From NCBI RefSeq assembly GCF_031157255.1, contig NZ_JAVIFX010000008.1, positions 124,001-188,000 on the forward strand: a stretch of 64,000 nt of DNA, read 5' to 3'. The DNA is from Bradyrhizobium sp. LHD-71 (GTDB taxonomy: Bacteria; Pseudomonadota; Alphaproteobacteria; Rhizobiales; Xanthobacteraceae). The notes under the pieces are model-generated. The model ran no database searches. It had not been told where the DNA came from and worked only from the letters and a program-made list of their open reading frames with translations. How positions within the stretch are numbered: the stretch's first letter is position 1; the number at the start of each line of letters is the position of its first letter. Below are positions 8,608 through 18,240 of this stretch, one piece after another. Made by a program: the position numbers and the translations under genes.

Positions 8608-9738
8608 ATGCGAATGACTGCCGCGGTCATGTACGAACAAGGCCTTCCCAAACCCTATTCCGAAACAAAACCGTTCAGGATCGAGGAGGTCGAACTCGAC
8701 GGTCCAGGTGAGGACGAAGTTCTTGTCGAGGTGCAAGCCGCGGGTCTCTGCCATTCCGATCTGTCGCAGGTGGCTGGATTAAGAAGGCGCAAGCTTCCGG
8801 TGGTCGGCGGGCATGAGGGCGCCGGCATCGTCCGCGACGTCGGCCGCAATGTCGGCGATCTCCGGCCGGGCGATCACGTCGTCATGACCGTGGTTTCGGG
8901 GTGCGGCAAATGCCGCCCCTGCTTTGAAAGCCGGCCCGTCCTCTGTGAGGGCGTGACAGCGCCGAGAACGCAGGGGCTTCTATCGAACGGGGCCCGTCGT
9001 CTCAGCCGCAGCGGACAGCCGGTGTTTCATTACAGCGGCGTGTCGGCATTTGCCCAGTATGCGGTGACGGTGCCGAATTCGCTGATCAAGATCGATTCGA
9101 GCGTACCGCTCGACGTTGCCGCCATGTTCGGATGCGCCGTCGTCACCGGCGCCGGAAGCGTATTCAACTCCGCCAAGGTCAGGCCCGGGCAGGCCGTTGC
9201 GGTGATCGGCCTCGGCGGCGTCGGGCTCAACGCCGTCATGGCCGCGAAGGTTTCCGGGGCGTCGCCCATCGTCGGCATCGATATCAACGAGGGAAAGCTT
9301 GCGCTTGCCCACAAGCTGGGAGCGACGCACATGGTTCCGGCGCAGGATCCTCATCTGGTCGAAGCCGTGCTCGATCTGACGAAAGGCGGAGTCGATTTCA
9401 CCTTCGAGGTGTCGGGCGCGAAGTCCGCGATGGCGACGGCCAACGCGATCACTCGCAAAGGTGGAGAGGTGATCTGTGTGGGTCTCGGGGCATCGAATGA
9501 GATGTACCAGTATGCACACGCCGCGCTCGTGACGGAGGAGAAGGTGTTCCGGGGGTCCTTCATGGGAAGCTGTGTGCCAGGCCGTGATATTCCGCGCTAC
9601 CTTGCTCTCTATCAGAGGGGGCAGATGCCGGTGAACGAACTCAAGAGCGACGTGATCGCCTTCGACAAACTCAACCTCAGTCTCGATCTGCTCGATCGTG
9701 GGGAGGTCGTCCGACAGATTCTGTTGCCAAACGGCTAG
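8608..9738 (+). CDS. Zinc-dependent alcohol dehydrogenase (MDR superfamily)
   Basis: A 376-residue medium-chain dehydrogenase. Catalytic zinc residues are visible in GLCHSDLS (Cys48) and GGHEGAG (His69, Glu70). The structural zinc lobe GCGKCRPC plus a later Cys supplies Cys99, 102, 105 and 113. The nucleotide-binding Rossmann motif is GLGGVG, followed by VGIDI, where the Asp suggests NAD+ preference. It resembles the class III-like NDMA/NAD-dependent alcohol dehydrogenases. The ATG at 8608 follows a GGAG at 9-base spacing; the ATG six bases later is possible. It has no close operon partner and converges on the response regulator gene. Its substrate is unknown. Confidence 0.93.
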   Translation: MRMTAAVMYEQGLPKPYSETKPFRIEEVELDGPGEDEVLVEVQAAGLCHSDLSQVAGLRRRKLPVVGGHEGAGIVRDVGRNVGDLRPGDHVVMTVVSGCGKCRPCFESRPVLCEGVTAPRTQGLLSNGARRLSRSGQPVFHYSGVSAFAQYAVTVPNSLIKIDSSVPLDVAAMFGCAVVTGAGSVFNSAKVRPGQAVAVIGLGGVGLNAVMAAKVSGASPIVGIDINEGKLALAHKLGATHMVPAQDPHLVEAVLDLTKGGVDFTFEVSGAKSAMATANAITRKGGEVICVGLGASNEMYQYAHAALVTEEKVFRGSFMGSCVPGRDIPRYLALYQRGQMPVNELKSDVIAFDKLNLSLDLLDRGEVVRQILLPNG

Positions 9739-9801
9739 CGCTGGTTGCCCACTGGAACGGTAAAGTAGATGCGCCGCTCCTGATCTCGCGACAAGCCCAG
9801 G

Positions 9802-11193
9802 CTACCGAGATCGCGGCTTGCTGCGATTCGCATCGGAATCGTTCGTCTGCTGATCGGCCTCGACGTAACGTTTCCGGTCAAGATCATAGCGGGCCATCTT
9901 GTCGGCCAGCGTGCGACGCGGCACGCCGAGCTTCTCCATAGCCAGGTTGATCCGTCCGCCGGATTCGGCCAGGCACTCCTCTATTGTCGCTTTCTCGAAG
10001 GCCTCCACCCGTTCCGCAAGTGTGCGCCCCGGGACGGGCTCCGATGCAGGCGCCGCCCCACGCTCGAGTCCGAGCACATGGCGTTCGGCGACGTTCCGCA
10101 GCTCGCGGATATTTCCGGGCCAGTCACGCCGGAGGAGCTTGTCCGACTGCGCAACGGTGAGCGGCCGGAATTCGCGCTGGTAAGTCTTGGCAGCAGCACT
10201 GGCGAAGTAGTCGAACAGCAAAAGAATATCGTCGCCTCGTTCGCGCAGCGGTGGGATGTGTAATTCGGCGACGCATAGGCGGAAATAGAGGTCGGAGCGG
10301 AATGCGTTACGACCCTGTGCCTCGTTCAAATCGATCTTGCTCGCCGCGACTGCGCGGAAGTCGACCTTGATGCTGCGGTTCGAGCCAAGCCGTTCGAGCT
10401 GCCGCTCTTGCAGCACGCGCAGCAGCTTGCCCTGCATGGCCAGGGGCATGCTGTCGATCTCGTCCAGAAACAGCGTCCCGTCATGGGCATGCTCGATCCG
10501 GCCCGGCCGCGCCCTGAGAGCCCCGGTGAACGCCCCCGCATCATGGCCGAAGAACTCGCTCTCGGCCATGGTTTCCGGAACCGCCGCGCAATTGACCGCG
10601 ACATAGTTGCCCTTCGCGCGCCGCCCAAGATCGTGCAGGCAGCGCGCCACCAGATCTTTGCCTGCCCCGGTTTCGCCGTAGATGACGACGCTCACGTCCG
10701 TTCCGGCGAGCTCGCCCACCTGCTCGCGTAGCGACTCCGCAGCGCGCGATACGCCAACAATCCGCGAGGCAAGCGTGGGCGCGACCACCGACCGGCGCAG
10801 CCTGCGGTTCTCCAGCACGAGGCGGCGCTTTTCCATGGAACGGCGGACGATTTCGAGCAGTCGCTCGGGCTCGTACGGCTTCTCGATAAAATCATAGGCG
10901 CCAAGCCGCATCGCTTCGACTGCGATCGGAATATCGCCGTGCCCGGTGATCATGATCACCGGTAAGTCGGGATCAACCTCCTGCGCGCGGCGCAGCAATC
11001 CCATCCCGTCCATGCCTTCCATCTTGAGGTCGGTCACAACCACGCCGTCGAAATCAGCGGTCAGCGCACCGAGCGCGGTCGCAGCCGACGCATGCGAATC
11101 AACCTCGATCCCCGCGAGATTGAGCCACTGGCCAATCGCCTGACGCATGGCGATCTCATCATCGATGAGCAGGACGCGATCGCGGTCAGGCAT
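9802..11193 (-). CDS. Sigma-54-dependent response regulator (DctD/NtrC type)
   Basis: A 463-residue three-domain activator. The receiver domain (about 1-120) has the acidic pair in LLIDDE, phospho-acceptor Asp55 in VVTDLKM, and Lys105 in EKPYEPE. The AAA+ domain has Walker A GETGAGKD (173-180), the sigma-54 contact loop GAFTGA (220-225) intact, and Walker B LFLDEID (241-247). The C-terminal Fis-type helix-turn-helix contains EKLGVPRRTLADKM. It therefore activates sigma-54 promoters after phosphorylation. Its start overlaps the end of the sensor kinase gene by 8 bases, so the two are translationally linked. The sigma-54 promoter found upstream of tctB is the obvious target. Confidence 0.95.
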   Translation of the reverse strand: MPDRDRVLLIDDEIAMRQAIGQWLNLAGIEVDSHASAATALGALTADFDGVVVTDLKMEGMDGMGLLRRAQEVDPDLPVIMITGHGDIPIAVEAMRLGAYDFIEKPYEPERLLEIVRRSMEKRRLVLENRRLRRSVVAPTLASRIVGVSRAAESLREQVGELAGTDVSVVIYGETGAGKDLVARCLHDLGRRAKGNYVAVNCAAVPETMAESEFFGHDAGAFTGALRARPGRIEHAHDGTLFLDEIDSMPLAMQGKLLRVLQERQLERLGSNRSIKVDFRAVAASKIDLNEAQGRNAFRSDLYFRLCVAELHIPPLRERGDDILLLFDYFASAAAKTYQREFRPLTVAQSDKLLRRDWPGNIRELRNVAERHVLGLERGAAPASEPVPGRTLAERVEAFEKATIEECLAESGGRINLAMEKLGVPRRTLADKMARYDLDRKRYVEADQQTNDSDANRSKPRSR

Positions 11194-13024
11194 GGAGTAG
11201 CGCGTTTTCGGGGTGGTACCTCGGCAGCTCGATGATCATTTCCGTGCCGCCCTCCTCGCGGTTTCTCGCGCGGATCTCGCCGTCGAAATCACGCACGATC
11301 CCGTAGGAGATCGACAGCCCGAGACCGAGCCCTTTGCCGATCGCCTTGGTGGTGAAGAACGGATCGAAAATCTGGTCGAGGTGCTCGCGTGGAATGCCGC
11401 CGCCATTGTCTGCGATCTTGATGCTGACGACATTGTTCGTGGCGCTGACGCAGAGGTTGATCACGGGCTTTGCGACACCCGCAACCGCGTGCGTTGCATT
11501 CTGCAAGAGGTTGACGATGACCTGCTCCAGTTGCACGGTGTGGCCCCTGATGAACAGACCGTGCGGGACCGATGTTTCGATCGTCGTGCGGGACAGTCCG
11601 ATCTGGCTCTCGATCAGCAGCATTGCCCCGCGCACGGCGCGTTCCACATCGAGCGTCTCGGCCCGGCCAGGCTCGCTCTTGCGGGCAAAGGTCTTCAGGT
11701 GTGACGTGATGTTTGCCATCCGTTCTGCAAGTCCGTTGATCAGGTCGAGGTTGCCCGCGACGCGCGAGGTGTCGCCACGGGAGGAATAGACCTTTGTGCT
11801 TGCGACGAAGGTACGGATTGCGGCCAGTGGCTGGTTGATCTCGTGTGCGATCGCTGCCGACATCTGTCCAAGTGCCGCGAGCTTGCCGGCTTGCACGAGC
11901 GAATTTTGGGTGTCACGGAGCCGCGCCTCGGTTCTCCGTCGCTCCTCGACTTCCGAGCGCAACGCCACGTTGGCTTCGCGCAGTTCACGCGTCCGCTCGG
12001 CGACGATTGACGATAGTTCCGCGCTGGCCTTGCGCGCGGCCACCAGCGCCGCGTGCCGCTGCCGCAGGTAGAGCAATGCCGATACGACGATGACGGAAAT
12101 CGCCGCGCCGATGATAGCGCCGTCGCGCTCGTCGGATTCGATCGTAGCGAGATCAGACAGGCGGTGAATCGTCCACCCGTAATCCTCCAACGGCATTGCC
12201 TGATACAGATACGAGTGCTCGCCTTGCGGCGTCCGAACCCGAACGACCTGGCCATCGCCGCGCGACTCGACCCGCTCAAAATCGATCGGCTTCTTGTACC
12301 GATTGGGATAGGCGCTACGCTCGGTTCCTTCGGGCCGATGGTGAGCGGCCGCATCGAGCTGGCGGTACTTGAACGACGGATCGCTCGACAGAAAGACGGT
12401 CCCGCTTGCGTCGGTGATCAGCACCCGCTCGCCGGCTCTTACCCAGCCCGCCTCGATGCCGTCGAACTCGATGCGAACCACGGCTACCCCGAGCACGGGC
12501 GCACTGCCGACTGAGCGGGCGATGTAGTAGCTGGCGCGGTTCGACGCCTGATCAATGCCAAGAAAGGTGCCGCGGCCGGTTTCCATGGCGCTTCTAAGAT
12601 ACGGACGGCCGCTCAGATCGCGCCCGGCACGGGTATCCAGGCCCGCCGGATCATCTCCGGCGAAGATCTCTCCTGATGGCGAGATCACGTAGAGTGCACG
12701 CGTGTCGGCCTCGCGGCTCACCCGTGCAAGTTTGTCGTTGAGCTTGTCGCGCAGTGCGGTGTCTAGCGGCGCGGCAAGAGCACGCTGCACATCGGGGTCG
12801 AACGAAAGCACGGATGGCAGGTGGTCTTGCCGACTGATTTCCGCCCGCACGACATTTGCGACGACCTGGATCCGCGGTTCGTTGATGGCCTGCAAGGCAC
12901 GCAGGCCGCTTTCGCGCCAGAGCCGCTGGGCCGAAAAGGAACCCGCAAGAACCAGGAGCAGCGCGAGCAGGACGAAGGCAGCTGTCTGTCGCTTCTGCAT
13001 AAAAGATTGGAACGATACGGACAT
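11186..13024 (-). CDS. Sensor histidine kinase, DctB type
   Basis: A 612-residue membrane kinase when started at 13024. There is a first membrane segment at about 15-33, then a periplasmic dCache-like sensor region, a second membrane segment at about 303-320, a coiled coil rich in Glu and Arg, and the kinase core. His394 lies in IAHEINQPL, the N-box is [12 protein letters not shown], and the G boxes are DNGGGIP and [16 protein letters not shown] is typical of the DctB/HPK4 branch that pairs with sigma-54 activators, matching the next gene. The frame is open to an ATG at 13177, which would add 51 residues, and an ATG at 13000 is also possible; no start has a clear ribosome site. It presumably senses the carboxylate carried by TctAB. 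Confidence 0.9.
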   Translation of the reverse strand: MSVSFQSFMQKRQTAAFVLLALLLVLAGSFSAQRLWRESGLRALQAINEPRIQVVANVVRAEISRQDHLPSVLSFDPDVQRALAAPLDTALRDKLNDKLARVSREADTRALYVISPSGEIFAGDDPAGLDTRAGRDLSGRPYLRSAMETGRGTFLGIDQASNRASYYIARSVGSAPVLGVAVVRIEFDGIEAGWVRAGERVLITDASGTVFLSSDPSFKYRQLDAAAHHRPEGTERSAYPNRYKKPIDFERVESRGDGQVVRVRTPQGEHSYLYQAMPLEDYGWTIHRLSDLATIESDERDGAIIGAAISVIVVSALLYLRQRHAALVAARKASAELSSIVAERTRELREANVALRSEVEERRRTEARLRDTQNSLVQAGKLAALGQMSAAIAHEINQPLAAIRTFVASTKVYSSRGDTSRVAGNLDLINGLAERMANITSHLKTFARKSEPGRAETLDVERAVRGAMLLIESQIGLSRTTIETSVPHGLFIRGHTVQLEQVIVNLLQNATHAVAGVAKPVINLCVSATNNVVSIKIADNGGGIPREHLDQIFDPFFTTKAIGKGLGLGLSISYGIVRDFDGEIRARNREEGGTEMIIELPRYHPENALLHA

Positions 13025-13202
13025 GCCCAGCCAGGAAACCCAGGAAAATGCATCAAATGCTACACGGCGGAGAGCACTATCGTCCAGATGCTGCTCGGGG
13101 AAGGCGAGCGATCGTGCTGTCCTCTCACGCCGTCGTGGAACCTCCCCCGGGGATAAACTGACGCCGGTCAACGACATCCGCAGTTGCCCGGCGCCAGCGA
13201 TG

Positions 13203-14702
13203 TTATTCCTTCAGCGCTTCCTCTCTCGTCGCTCTGATCTGTGGCAGCGTGATCAGGACGATTGCGATCGCTGCGACCGCCAGCAAGGTTGCCGAGAGCG
13301 GCGAAGTGAAGAACACTGTTGCATCGCCGCGCGAGAGCAGCATGGCGCGGCGGAAATTCTCTTCGATCTGCGGTCCAAGCACCAGACCGAGCAGCATCGG
13401 CGCCGGTGGTAACTGCAGCTTGATGAGCAGATAGCCGAAGATGCAGAACAGCGCAGCTTCGTAGACCTCGAACGTGTCGTTCTTCAGCGAGTAGACGCCG
13501 ATACAGCAGAACACCATGATCGCCGGGTAGAGGTACCGATAAGGGATGGTCAGCAGCTTCACCCAAAGCCCGACCAGCGGCAGGTTCAGGACCACCAGCA
13601 TGAGATTGCCGATCCACATCGACACGATCAGGCCCCAGAACAGTTCGGGGTTCTTGGTCATCACCTGCGGTCCTGGCTGGATGTTGTGAATGGTCATCGC
13701 ACCGACCATCAGCGCCATCACAACGTTGGAAGGCAGACCCAGCGTCAGTAGCGGAATGAATGATGTCTGCGCGCCGGCATTGTTGGCAGATTCGGGGCCT
13801 GCCACGCCTTCAATAGCGCCCTTGCCGAACTCCTCCGGACGTTTCGAGAGCTTCTTCTCCACCGTGTAGGATGCGAAGGAAGAAAGCACCGCGCCGCCGC
13901 CGGGCAGAATGCCGAGAACGGATCCGATCAGCGTTCCTCGAACGATCGCCGGCGACATCCGCTTGAAGTCGTCGCGCGTCGGAAACATGCTGGTGATCTT
14001 TCCGTTCATCACCGTACGCGCTTCCTGCGGCTCGAGGTTCTTCACGATCTCGGCGAAACCGAAGATGCCCATCGCCAGCGGCACGAAGTCGAGGCCATCG
14101 AACAACTGCGGAAGATCGAAGGCAAAGCGTTGCGTGCCGGTGTTGACGTCGGTTCCGGTGAGGCTCAGCAGGGTGCCGAACAGGATCATAGCCACGCCTT
14201 CGATGAACGGCCCGTTCGACAGCACCGTCGCTAGCAGCAGGCCGAGGATCATCAGCGAGAAGTATTCCTTGGGTCCGAACTGCAACGCGACCGACGCGAG
14301 CGGAGTGGCAAGTGCGGCAATCGCAAGCGTCGCCACGCACCCGGCGAAGAACGAACCGATAGCGGCGGTCGACAGCGCGACGCCCGCGCGGCCCTTCCGG
14401 GCCATCTGGTAACCATCGATCGTGGTGACGACCGAGGAAGATTCGCCGGGCAGGTTCACAACGATGGCGGTTGTCGATCCGCCATACTGTGCCCCGTAGT
14501 AGATGCCCGCCAACATGATCAGCGCCGCATCCGGCGACAGCGCGTAGGTGATCGGCAGGAGCATGGCGATGGTCGTCAACGGACCGAGGCCAGGCAGTAC
14601 GCCGATCAGGGTGCCGAGCAGGCAACCGACGAAGGCGTAGGCGAGGTTGGACAGCTTCAGTGCTGTTCCGAACCCGATGGCGAGATGTGTGAAGAGGTCC
14701 AT
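13203..14702 (-). CDS. tctA: Tripartite tricarboxylate transporter large membrane subunit TctA
   Basis: A 499-residue polytopic membrane protein of the usual TctA length with about 12 hydrophobic segments. The two family repeats are clear: [12 protein letters not shown] near residue 33 and [16 protein letters not shown] near residue 250, together with [15 protein letters not shown]. It forms the cation-coupled channel for carboxylates brought by a TctC protein. The ATG at 14702 is used because the family N-terminus [11 protein letters not shown] begins there and lies 16 bases after the tctB stop. The sensor kinase and regulator genes follow on the same strand. No tctC lies in this unit. Confidence 0.93.
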   Translation of the reverse strand: MDLFTHLAIGFGTALKLSNLAYAFVGCLLGTLIGVLPGLGPLTTIAMLLPITYALSPDAALIMLAGIYYGAQYGGSTTAIVVNLPGESSSVVTTIDGYQMARKGRAGVALSTAAIGSFFAGCVATLAIAALATPLASVALQFGPKEYFSLMILGLLLATVLSNGPFIEGVAMILFGTLLSLTGTDVNTGTQRFAFDLPQLFDGLDFVPLAMGIFGFAEIVKNLEPQEARTVMNGKITSMFPTRDDFKRMSPAIVRGTLIGSVLGILPGGGAVLSSFASYTVEKKLSKRPEEFGKGAIEGVAGPESANNAGAQTSFIPLLTLGLPSNVVMALMVGAMTIHNIQPGPQVMTKNPELFWGLIVSMWIGNLMLVVLNLPLVGLWVKLLTIPYRYLYPAIMVFCCIGVYSLKNDTFEVYEAALFCIFGYLLIKLQLPPAPMLLGLVLGPQIEENFRRAMLLSRGDATVFFTSPLSATLLAVAAIAIVLITLPQIRATREEALKE

Positions 14703-14718
14703 TTGCAACGACTCTCGC

Positions 14719-15177
14719 CTATCGAAACCAGACTGGCCAGACGGGGAACTGCAGGTTGATCCCGTAGACAAAGACGCCCAGGCAGAAGATCACCAGCACG
14801 ATGGTGTTGATGATCGCGCCGCGCCAGCCGAACTCCGGACTTGCGAGGCTTGAAACGATGATCAGCAACACAAGCGCGCAAACGAGCCCGAGCGGATCAA
14901 GTGCAACTCCGAACAGGACCACCGAACCCGCAATCCAGAACAGTCCCTTGAAATCCCACGGCTCCAGCTTCTCGATTGTCGCTCTCGGCGACACCGCGGA
15001 GATGATGATGCCGACGCTGACCAGCGCCAGCAGGATGCTGACCGTCTTCGGAAAGAAACCTGGCCCCATCCTTCCCGCCGTGCCCGTCACGTAGTTGAAC
15101 GAGGTGAAGAAGTAGAAGGAGGCGGCTGCAAGAAAGAGCACGCCCGCCCCAAAAGCGCGCTGGTTACGGATCACCAC
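14719..15177 (-). CDS. tctB: Tripartite tricarboxylate transporter small membrane subunit TctB
   Basis: A 152-residue protein with four hydrophobic segments (AFGAGVLFLAAASFYFF, TVSILLALVSVGIII, LFWIAGSVVLFGVAL and the C-terminal pair) and the conserved GRMGPGFFP motif, as expected for TctB. It assists TctA in the inner membrane. No ATG is available near the family N-terminus. A GTG at 15177 has GAGGGAG exactly 8 bases upstream and is taken as the start. The gene is first in the unit tctB-tctA-kinase-regulator and has a sigma-54 promoter about 100 bases upstream. Confidence 0.85.
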   Translation of the reverse strand: MVIRNQRAFGAGVLFLAAASFYFFTSFNYVTGTAGRMGPGFFPKTVSILLALVSVGIIISAVSPRATIEKLEPWDFKGLFWIAGSVVLFGVALDPLGLVCALVLLIIVSSLASPEFGWRGAIINTIVLVIFCLGVFVYGINLQFPVWPVWFR

Positions 15178-15280
15178 TGATGCAACTCCCTCATCTTGGA
15201 ACTTTTGATTGACCGCGTTGCGTTCATCGAAGCCTGCGCGGTATCGATCGTCATCGACAACGATCGCGTCGCGTCGGCTG

Positions 15281-15297
15281 AGCAATCGTCGTGCCAG
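15281..15297 (-). promoter_or_regulatory. Sigma-54 (RpoN) promoter upstream of tctB
   Basis: Read on the minus strand the sequence is CTGGCACGACGATTGCT. It has the -24 GG and the -12 GC separated by exactly ten bases and agrees with the consensus TGGCACG-N4-TTGCW at every defined position. Transcription should start near 15270, giving a leader of about 93 bases before the GTG of tctB. A sigma-54 activator is encoded at the end of the same unit, which supports the call. Confidence 0.85.
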
Positions 15298-15446
15298 TCG
15301 CGCGATATGCTGCGTGGCCGGGAAACAGCCCTGCAATCAGTCAACTAGGCGGGGTGCCGGATTGCGGGCGCGCAAGGAGCGGCGGAAACATGCCAATCAA
15401 GCCACGACAACACGCGGATATCCGCTAGTAGGCCCTGCAGGTGCTG

Positions 15447-15488
15447 CGTGCGCGCACGGCAACCTACTGCGTTGCCTGCCGCCAGGCA
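15447..15488. promoter_or_regulatory. Possible upstream activator sites for the response regulator
   Basis: Two symmetrical motifs lie 150-210 bases upstream of the sigma-54 promoter, where enhancer sites for NtrC-type activators are usually found. One is a perfect 12-base palindrome, CGTGCGCGCACG (15447-15458). The other is TGCCTG-CCGC-CAGGCA (15473-15488), with 6-base arms. GC-rich DNA makes short palindromes common, so this is a weak positional inference. Confidence 0.3.
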
Positions 15489-15560
15489 GTCGCCGCCAAG
15501 AGGTTCGCGATTCCTACTACGCGTTCAGTGCGCTTTCACTCGCTTGGCTACGAGGCGAAA

Positions 15561-15670
15561 GCAGGGGCCCATACGATCGGTGGCAGTTAAAGCCACCGGC
15601 GCTCGTTGACTTGCAAGCGGCACGACGTATGGGTCCGGCTCTGCGCCGAAGCGCTGCCCCTTCGTGCCGC
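15561..15670. repeat. Cluster of nested inverted repeats
   Basis: A perfect 7-base stem CGGTGGC/GCCACCG (15578-15584 and 15592-15598, loop of 7) lies inside a longer pair GGGCCCATACG/CGTATGGGTCC (15565-15575 and 15626-15636, one mismatch). A further 9-base perfect pair GCGGCACGA/TCGTGCCGC spans 15617-15625 and 15662-15670. A related copy, GGGACCATATGATCG, occurs near 15690. The density of stems suggests a decayed palindromic element or a structured RNA. No family was recognised. Confidence 0.45.
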
Positions 15671-15982
15671 CTGTTGGCTTGGCCGGGACCATATGATCGA
15701 AGCTAATCTCATCTCAATGGATACAGGATAGCCACCACCGCCGATGTGGCTCTTCAGCTGTGAACTGACACTTACGCAGAGAAGCGGAAGCATTATCGTA
15801 GGTGCGGTGTGGGAAAGATGGTAGCGGTCCCCCGCTACCAACGATTTCTCGCTTTCATTCGACTTGGACAAGTTTCTCAGCTAGGCAGCGCGTCGAGCCG
15901 GCCTGCTATTTGCCACAGCCAGCCACCTGACACGTGCGGGATCCTGGATCACCGCGACGGTGATCGCCCAAAAACGGTGTGA

Positions 15983-17365
15983 TTATTCGCGAGCGAATTG
16001 GTGACGAAAGCCTTCGGCTTCCAAGGCGCAGCCGAATGCCACTAATGTTGCTTCCGCTCCAGGTCTCGCGACAACCTGGAGCCCGAAGGGGAGACGATGG
16101 CTCCCTTGCGGAGCTGGAATCGACAGTACAGGGAAACCGACGAGCGACACGATGAAGGTTATCGCTAGATAGTCGATGATTGTGGGCAGCTCCGTCCCGT
16201 CGATCGAAAGGATGTCGGACATCTCGTTCGGCCAGGGAAGCACTGACGCGGCGGGCGCGATCAACAGATCATGGTCTGCAAAGAAAGCCCTGAAGTTGCG
16301 ATAAAGGCGACCGCGAATTTCTTCAGCGTTCAGATAGTCCTGTGCGGAAATGCGATCGCCTTGCGCGACATTCCACGCCGCCGTTGGCGTAAGGCGGTGG
16401 TCGGAAGTGTTTACCGCAGCCCGGTAGGAATGACACACATGCGCAGCCCGTAGCGTCTTAAATGCGGCGATCGCCCCACTGCAATCAGGTGAAGCGACAA
16501 CAGCCTTCTCCCCACAGCTCCCGAGGAACTCGAGTGCTTCCTGAAAGCGCTCGCGTACGTCCGCAGAGACCGGTGCGATGCCGAAGTCATGAGTTGCCGC
16601 AATTCGCAGCCGTCCCACAGCTTGTGGCGCGTCCGAAACGGTGGACGTCGGGTCATCCGGGTGCGAGCCGGTCATCGCCGTCAACATCAAGGCGCAATCG
16701 TCGACGGTTCGCGCCATGGCGCCATGGGTTGCGAGTGTGTCCCAGGCGAGCTTCCGACCCGGAGATGGGATGCGTCCCGGCGTCGGTCGAATGGCGACGG
16801 CGCCGCAGAAGCTCGCTGGCGTGCGCACCGATCCGCCGAAATCGGTGCCATGTGCGAGCGGCACCATGCCGCTCGCGACCGCGACAGCCGAACCGCCCGA
16901 AGAGCCGCCCGACGTCAGCGTTCGGTCGAACAGATTGCGGGTCGGGCCGCAAAGCCGGTTCTGGCAGACGGCTCCGAAGCCGAACTCCGGCGTATTTGTC
17001 TTGCCGACGATGATCGCACCGGCCGCCTTCAGGCGGGCGACCACGAGATCGTCGGTCTGTGGAACATGTTCGGCGTAAAGGAGTGAGCCATACGTTGTGC
17101 GCAAGGACGCAGTGTCCACAAGGTCCTTCACGCCGATGGGCAGGCCGTGAAGCAGGCCTCTTGCATCTGCCGGAATTGCGTCGAGGCGCTCCGCCTCCCG
17201 ATGTGCCGCGTCTGCATCGATCGTGATGAAGGCCGAAAGATCGGGGTCTAGTTTTTCGATCCGATCGAGATGCGCGTCGAGGACAGCTTGTGCACTCAGG
17301 CGGCCAGACCTGAGTCCGCTCACAAGTTCAGTGGCCGTCTTGAGCGGCAGGGTAGCGTCAGCCAT
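15983..17365 (-). CDS. Amidase signature family hydrolase
   Basis: A 460-residue amidase with the full Ser-cisSer-Lys triad: Lys80 in PIGVKDL, Ser156 in SGGSSGGS, and nucleophile Ser179 in GTDFGGS. GKTNTPEFGFG is also conserved. Family members hydrolyse linear amides, for example GatA, AtzF and urethanase relatives. It is the second gene of a two-gene unit, starting 9 bases after the FCD regulator stop. Together with the divergent amidohydrolase, deacetylase and racemase-like genes it probably acts on the linear amide produced by ring opening. The exact substrate is not visible. Confidence 0.93.
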   Translation of the reverse strand: MADATLPLKTATELVSGLRSGRLSAQAVLDAHLDRIEKLDPDLSAFITIDADAAHREAERLDAIPADARGLLHGLPIGVKDLVDTASLRTTYGSLLYAEHVPQTDDLVVARLKAAGAIIVGKTNTPEFGFGAVCQNRLCGPTRNLFDRTLTSGGSSGGSAVAVASGMVPLAHGTDFGGSVRTPASFCGAVAIRPTPGRIPSPGRKLAWDTLATHGAMARTVDDCALMLTAMTGSHPDDPTSTVSDAPQAVGRLRIAATHDFGIAPVSADVRERFQEALEFLGSCGEKAVVASPDCSGAIAAFKTLRAAHVCHSYRAAVNTSDHRLTPTAAWNVAQGDRISAQDYLNAEEIRGRLYRNFRAFFADHDLLIAPAASVLPWPNEMSDILSIDGTELPTIIDYLAITFIVSLVGFPVLSIPAPQGSHRLPFGLQVVARPGAEATLVAFGCALEAEGFRHQFARE

Positions 17366-17374
17366 TGCATTCGC

Positions 17375-18142
17375 CTATGCGTTCGCCGAATTCACTGAGC
17401 GGACGCCGATTTCCTTGAAGATCGTCGTGAGGTCGTCGTCATCGCGCGTGTCGCCGTCGGGTTTGATACGCTCCTCGATTTCCTCGAGGTGATGTGCCAT
17501 GGCGTGAATTGCCGCCGTCTTGTTCCGCGCGAGGACAAGGCTGCCGATGTCCGGGTGAGCGTCGGGCGAGCAATCCGGCGATCCCGGCCGCTCGAAAGTT
17601 GCGATCGCCAGCGACGTTCGAAGCATCAGCTCGCGCGTCATGTCGAGCAGAACGCGATTGCCCGCCAGCTTGGCGATCAGGATGTGAAAGTCCGCCGTCA
17701 GCGACAGGGATGCCCAGCGATCGTTGCGGTCGTGACCGGCCTCGCGCGCCATATGGGCCTTCAGCTCCGCCCGGCCGTTCTTGTCCAGCAGGTCGATCGC
17801 GGCACTCACCGTGGCCGCCTCGATCACGCGTCGTGCTGCAAACATCTCACGCGCTTCGTCCCAAGTCGGCCGATACACAAAGGCCCCGCGGTTGAGGAAC
17901 TGCATAACGATCTTGCGCGAGGCAAGATGCGCGAGCGCCTGCCGGATATGAATGCGCGTGGTGCCGAGCGCCTTGGCGAGGCGATCTTCGCCGAGTTTTG
18001 TGCCAGGCTTCAGCCGCTTTTGACTGATGGCCGTAAGGATGCCCTGGACGACCGGATCGTCGTCCATATTGCGCGGATCGAGAAGCGGCGACGACGGTCC
18101 TGCGCGCTTCCGCTTGCGCTTCACTGTATGAGTTCGCTTCAT
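17375..18142 (-). CDS. GntR family regulator with FCD domain
   Basis: A 255-residue regulator with a very basic N-terminal tail, a winged helix (LAKALGTTRIHIRQALAHLASR) and an all-helical FCD effector domain with metal-binding type residues in DFHILIAKLAGN. FCD proteins bind small carboxylates or amides and usually repress. The ATG at 18142 is preferred; a TTG at 18205 would add 21 residues. The gene diverges from the amidohydrolase operon across the twin palindromes at 18241-18265, which are its likely operators. Confidence 0.88.
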   Translation of the reverse strand: MKRTHTVKRKRKRAGPSSPLLDPRNMDDDPVVQGILTAISQKRLKPGTKLGEDRLAKALGTTRIHIRQALAHLASRKIVMQFLNRGAFVYRPTWDEAREMFAARRVIEAATVSAAIDLLDKNGRAELKAHMAREAGHDRNDRWASLSLTADFHILIAKLAGNRVLLDMTRELMLRTSLAIATFERPGSPDCSPDAHPDIGSLVLARNKTAAIHAMAHHLEEIEERIKPDGDTRDDDDLTTIFKEIGVRSVNSANA

Positions 18143-18240
18143 GCCTTCGATCTTGCGAATCCGTCGCCGATATTGACACCGATCGGCGCGAAGTTCCTGC
18201 TCCAAATTCGCGCAGCTAGTGACAACAATTTAGCCACTCC

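Larger units (their letters stand above)
15178..15982. other. 805-base intergenic region
   Basis: No recognisable gene lies here. Both flanking genes (tctB and amidase) are on the minus strand. The stretch holds the sigma-54 promoter at 15281-15297, two symmetrical motifs at 15447-15458 and 15473-15488 that could be activator sites, and a cluster of nested inverted repeats at 15561-15670. Open frames across it give proteins rich in Arg and Ser without any family motif and are judged to be non-coding. Confidence 0.7.

Noticed and set aside
9739-9801. Possible terminator between the convergent alcohol dehydrogenase and response regulator genes
   Set aside because: Only loose symmetry (GATCTCGCGA against GAGATCGCGG) and no T-run; not convincing.
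15209-15871. Possible small proteins in the long intergenic gap, on both strands
   Set aside because: The translations are Arg/Ser-rich, overlap the sigma-54 promoter and inverted repeats, and show no recognisable domain.
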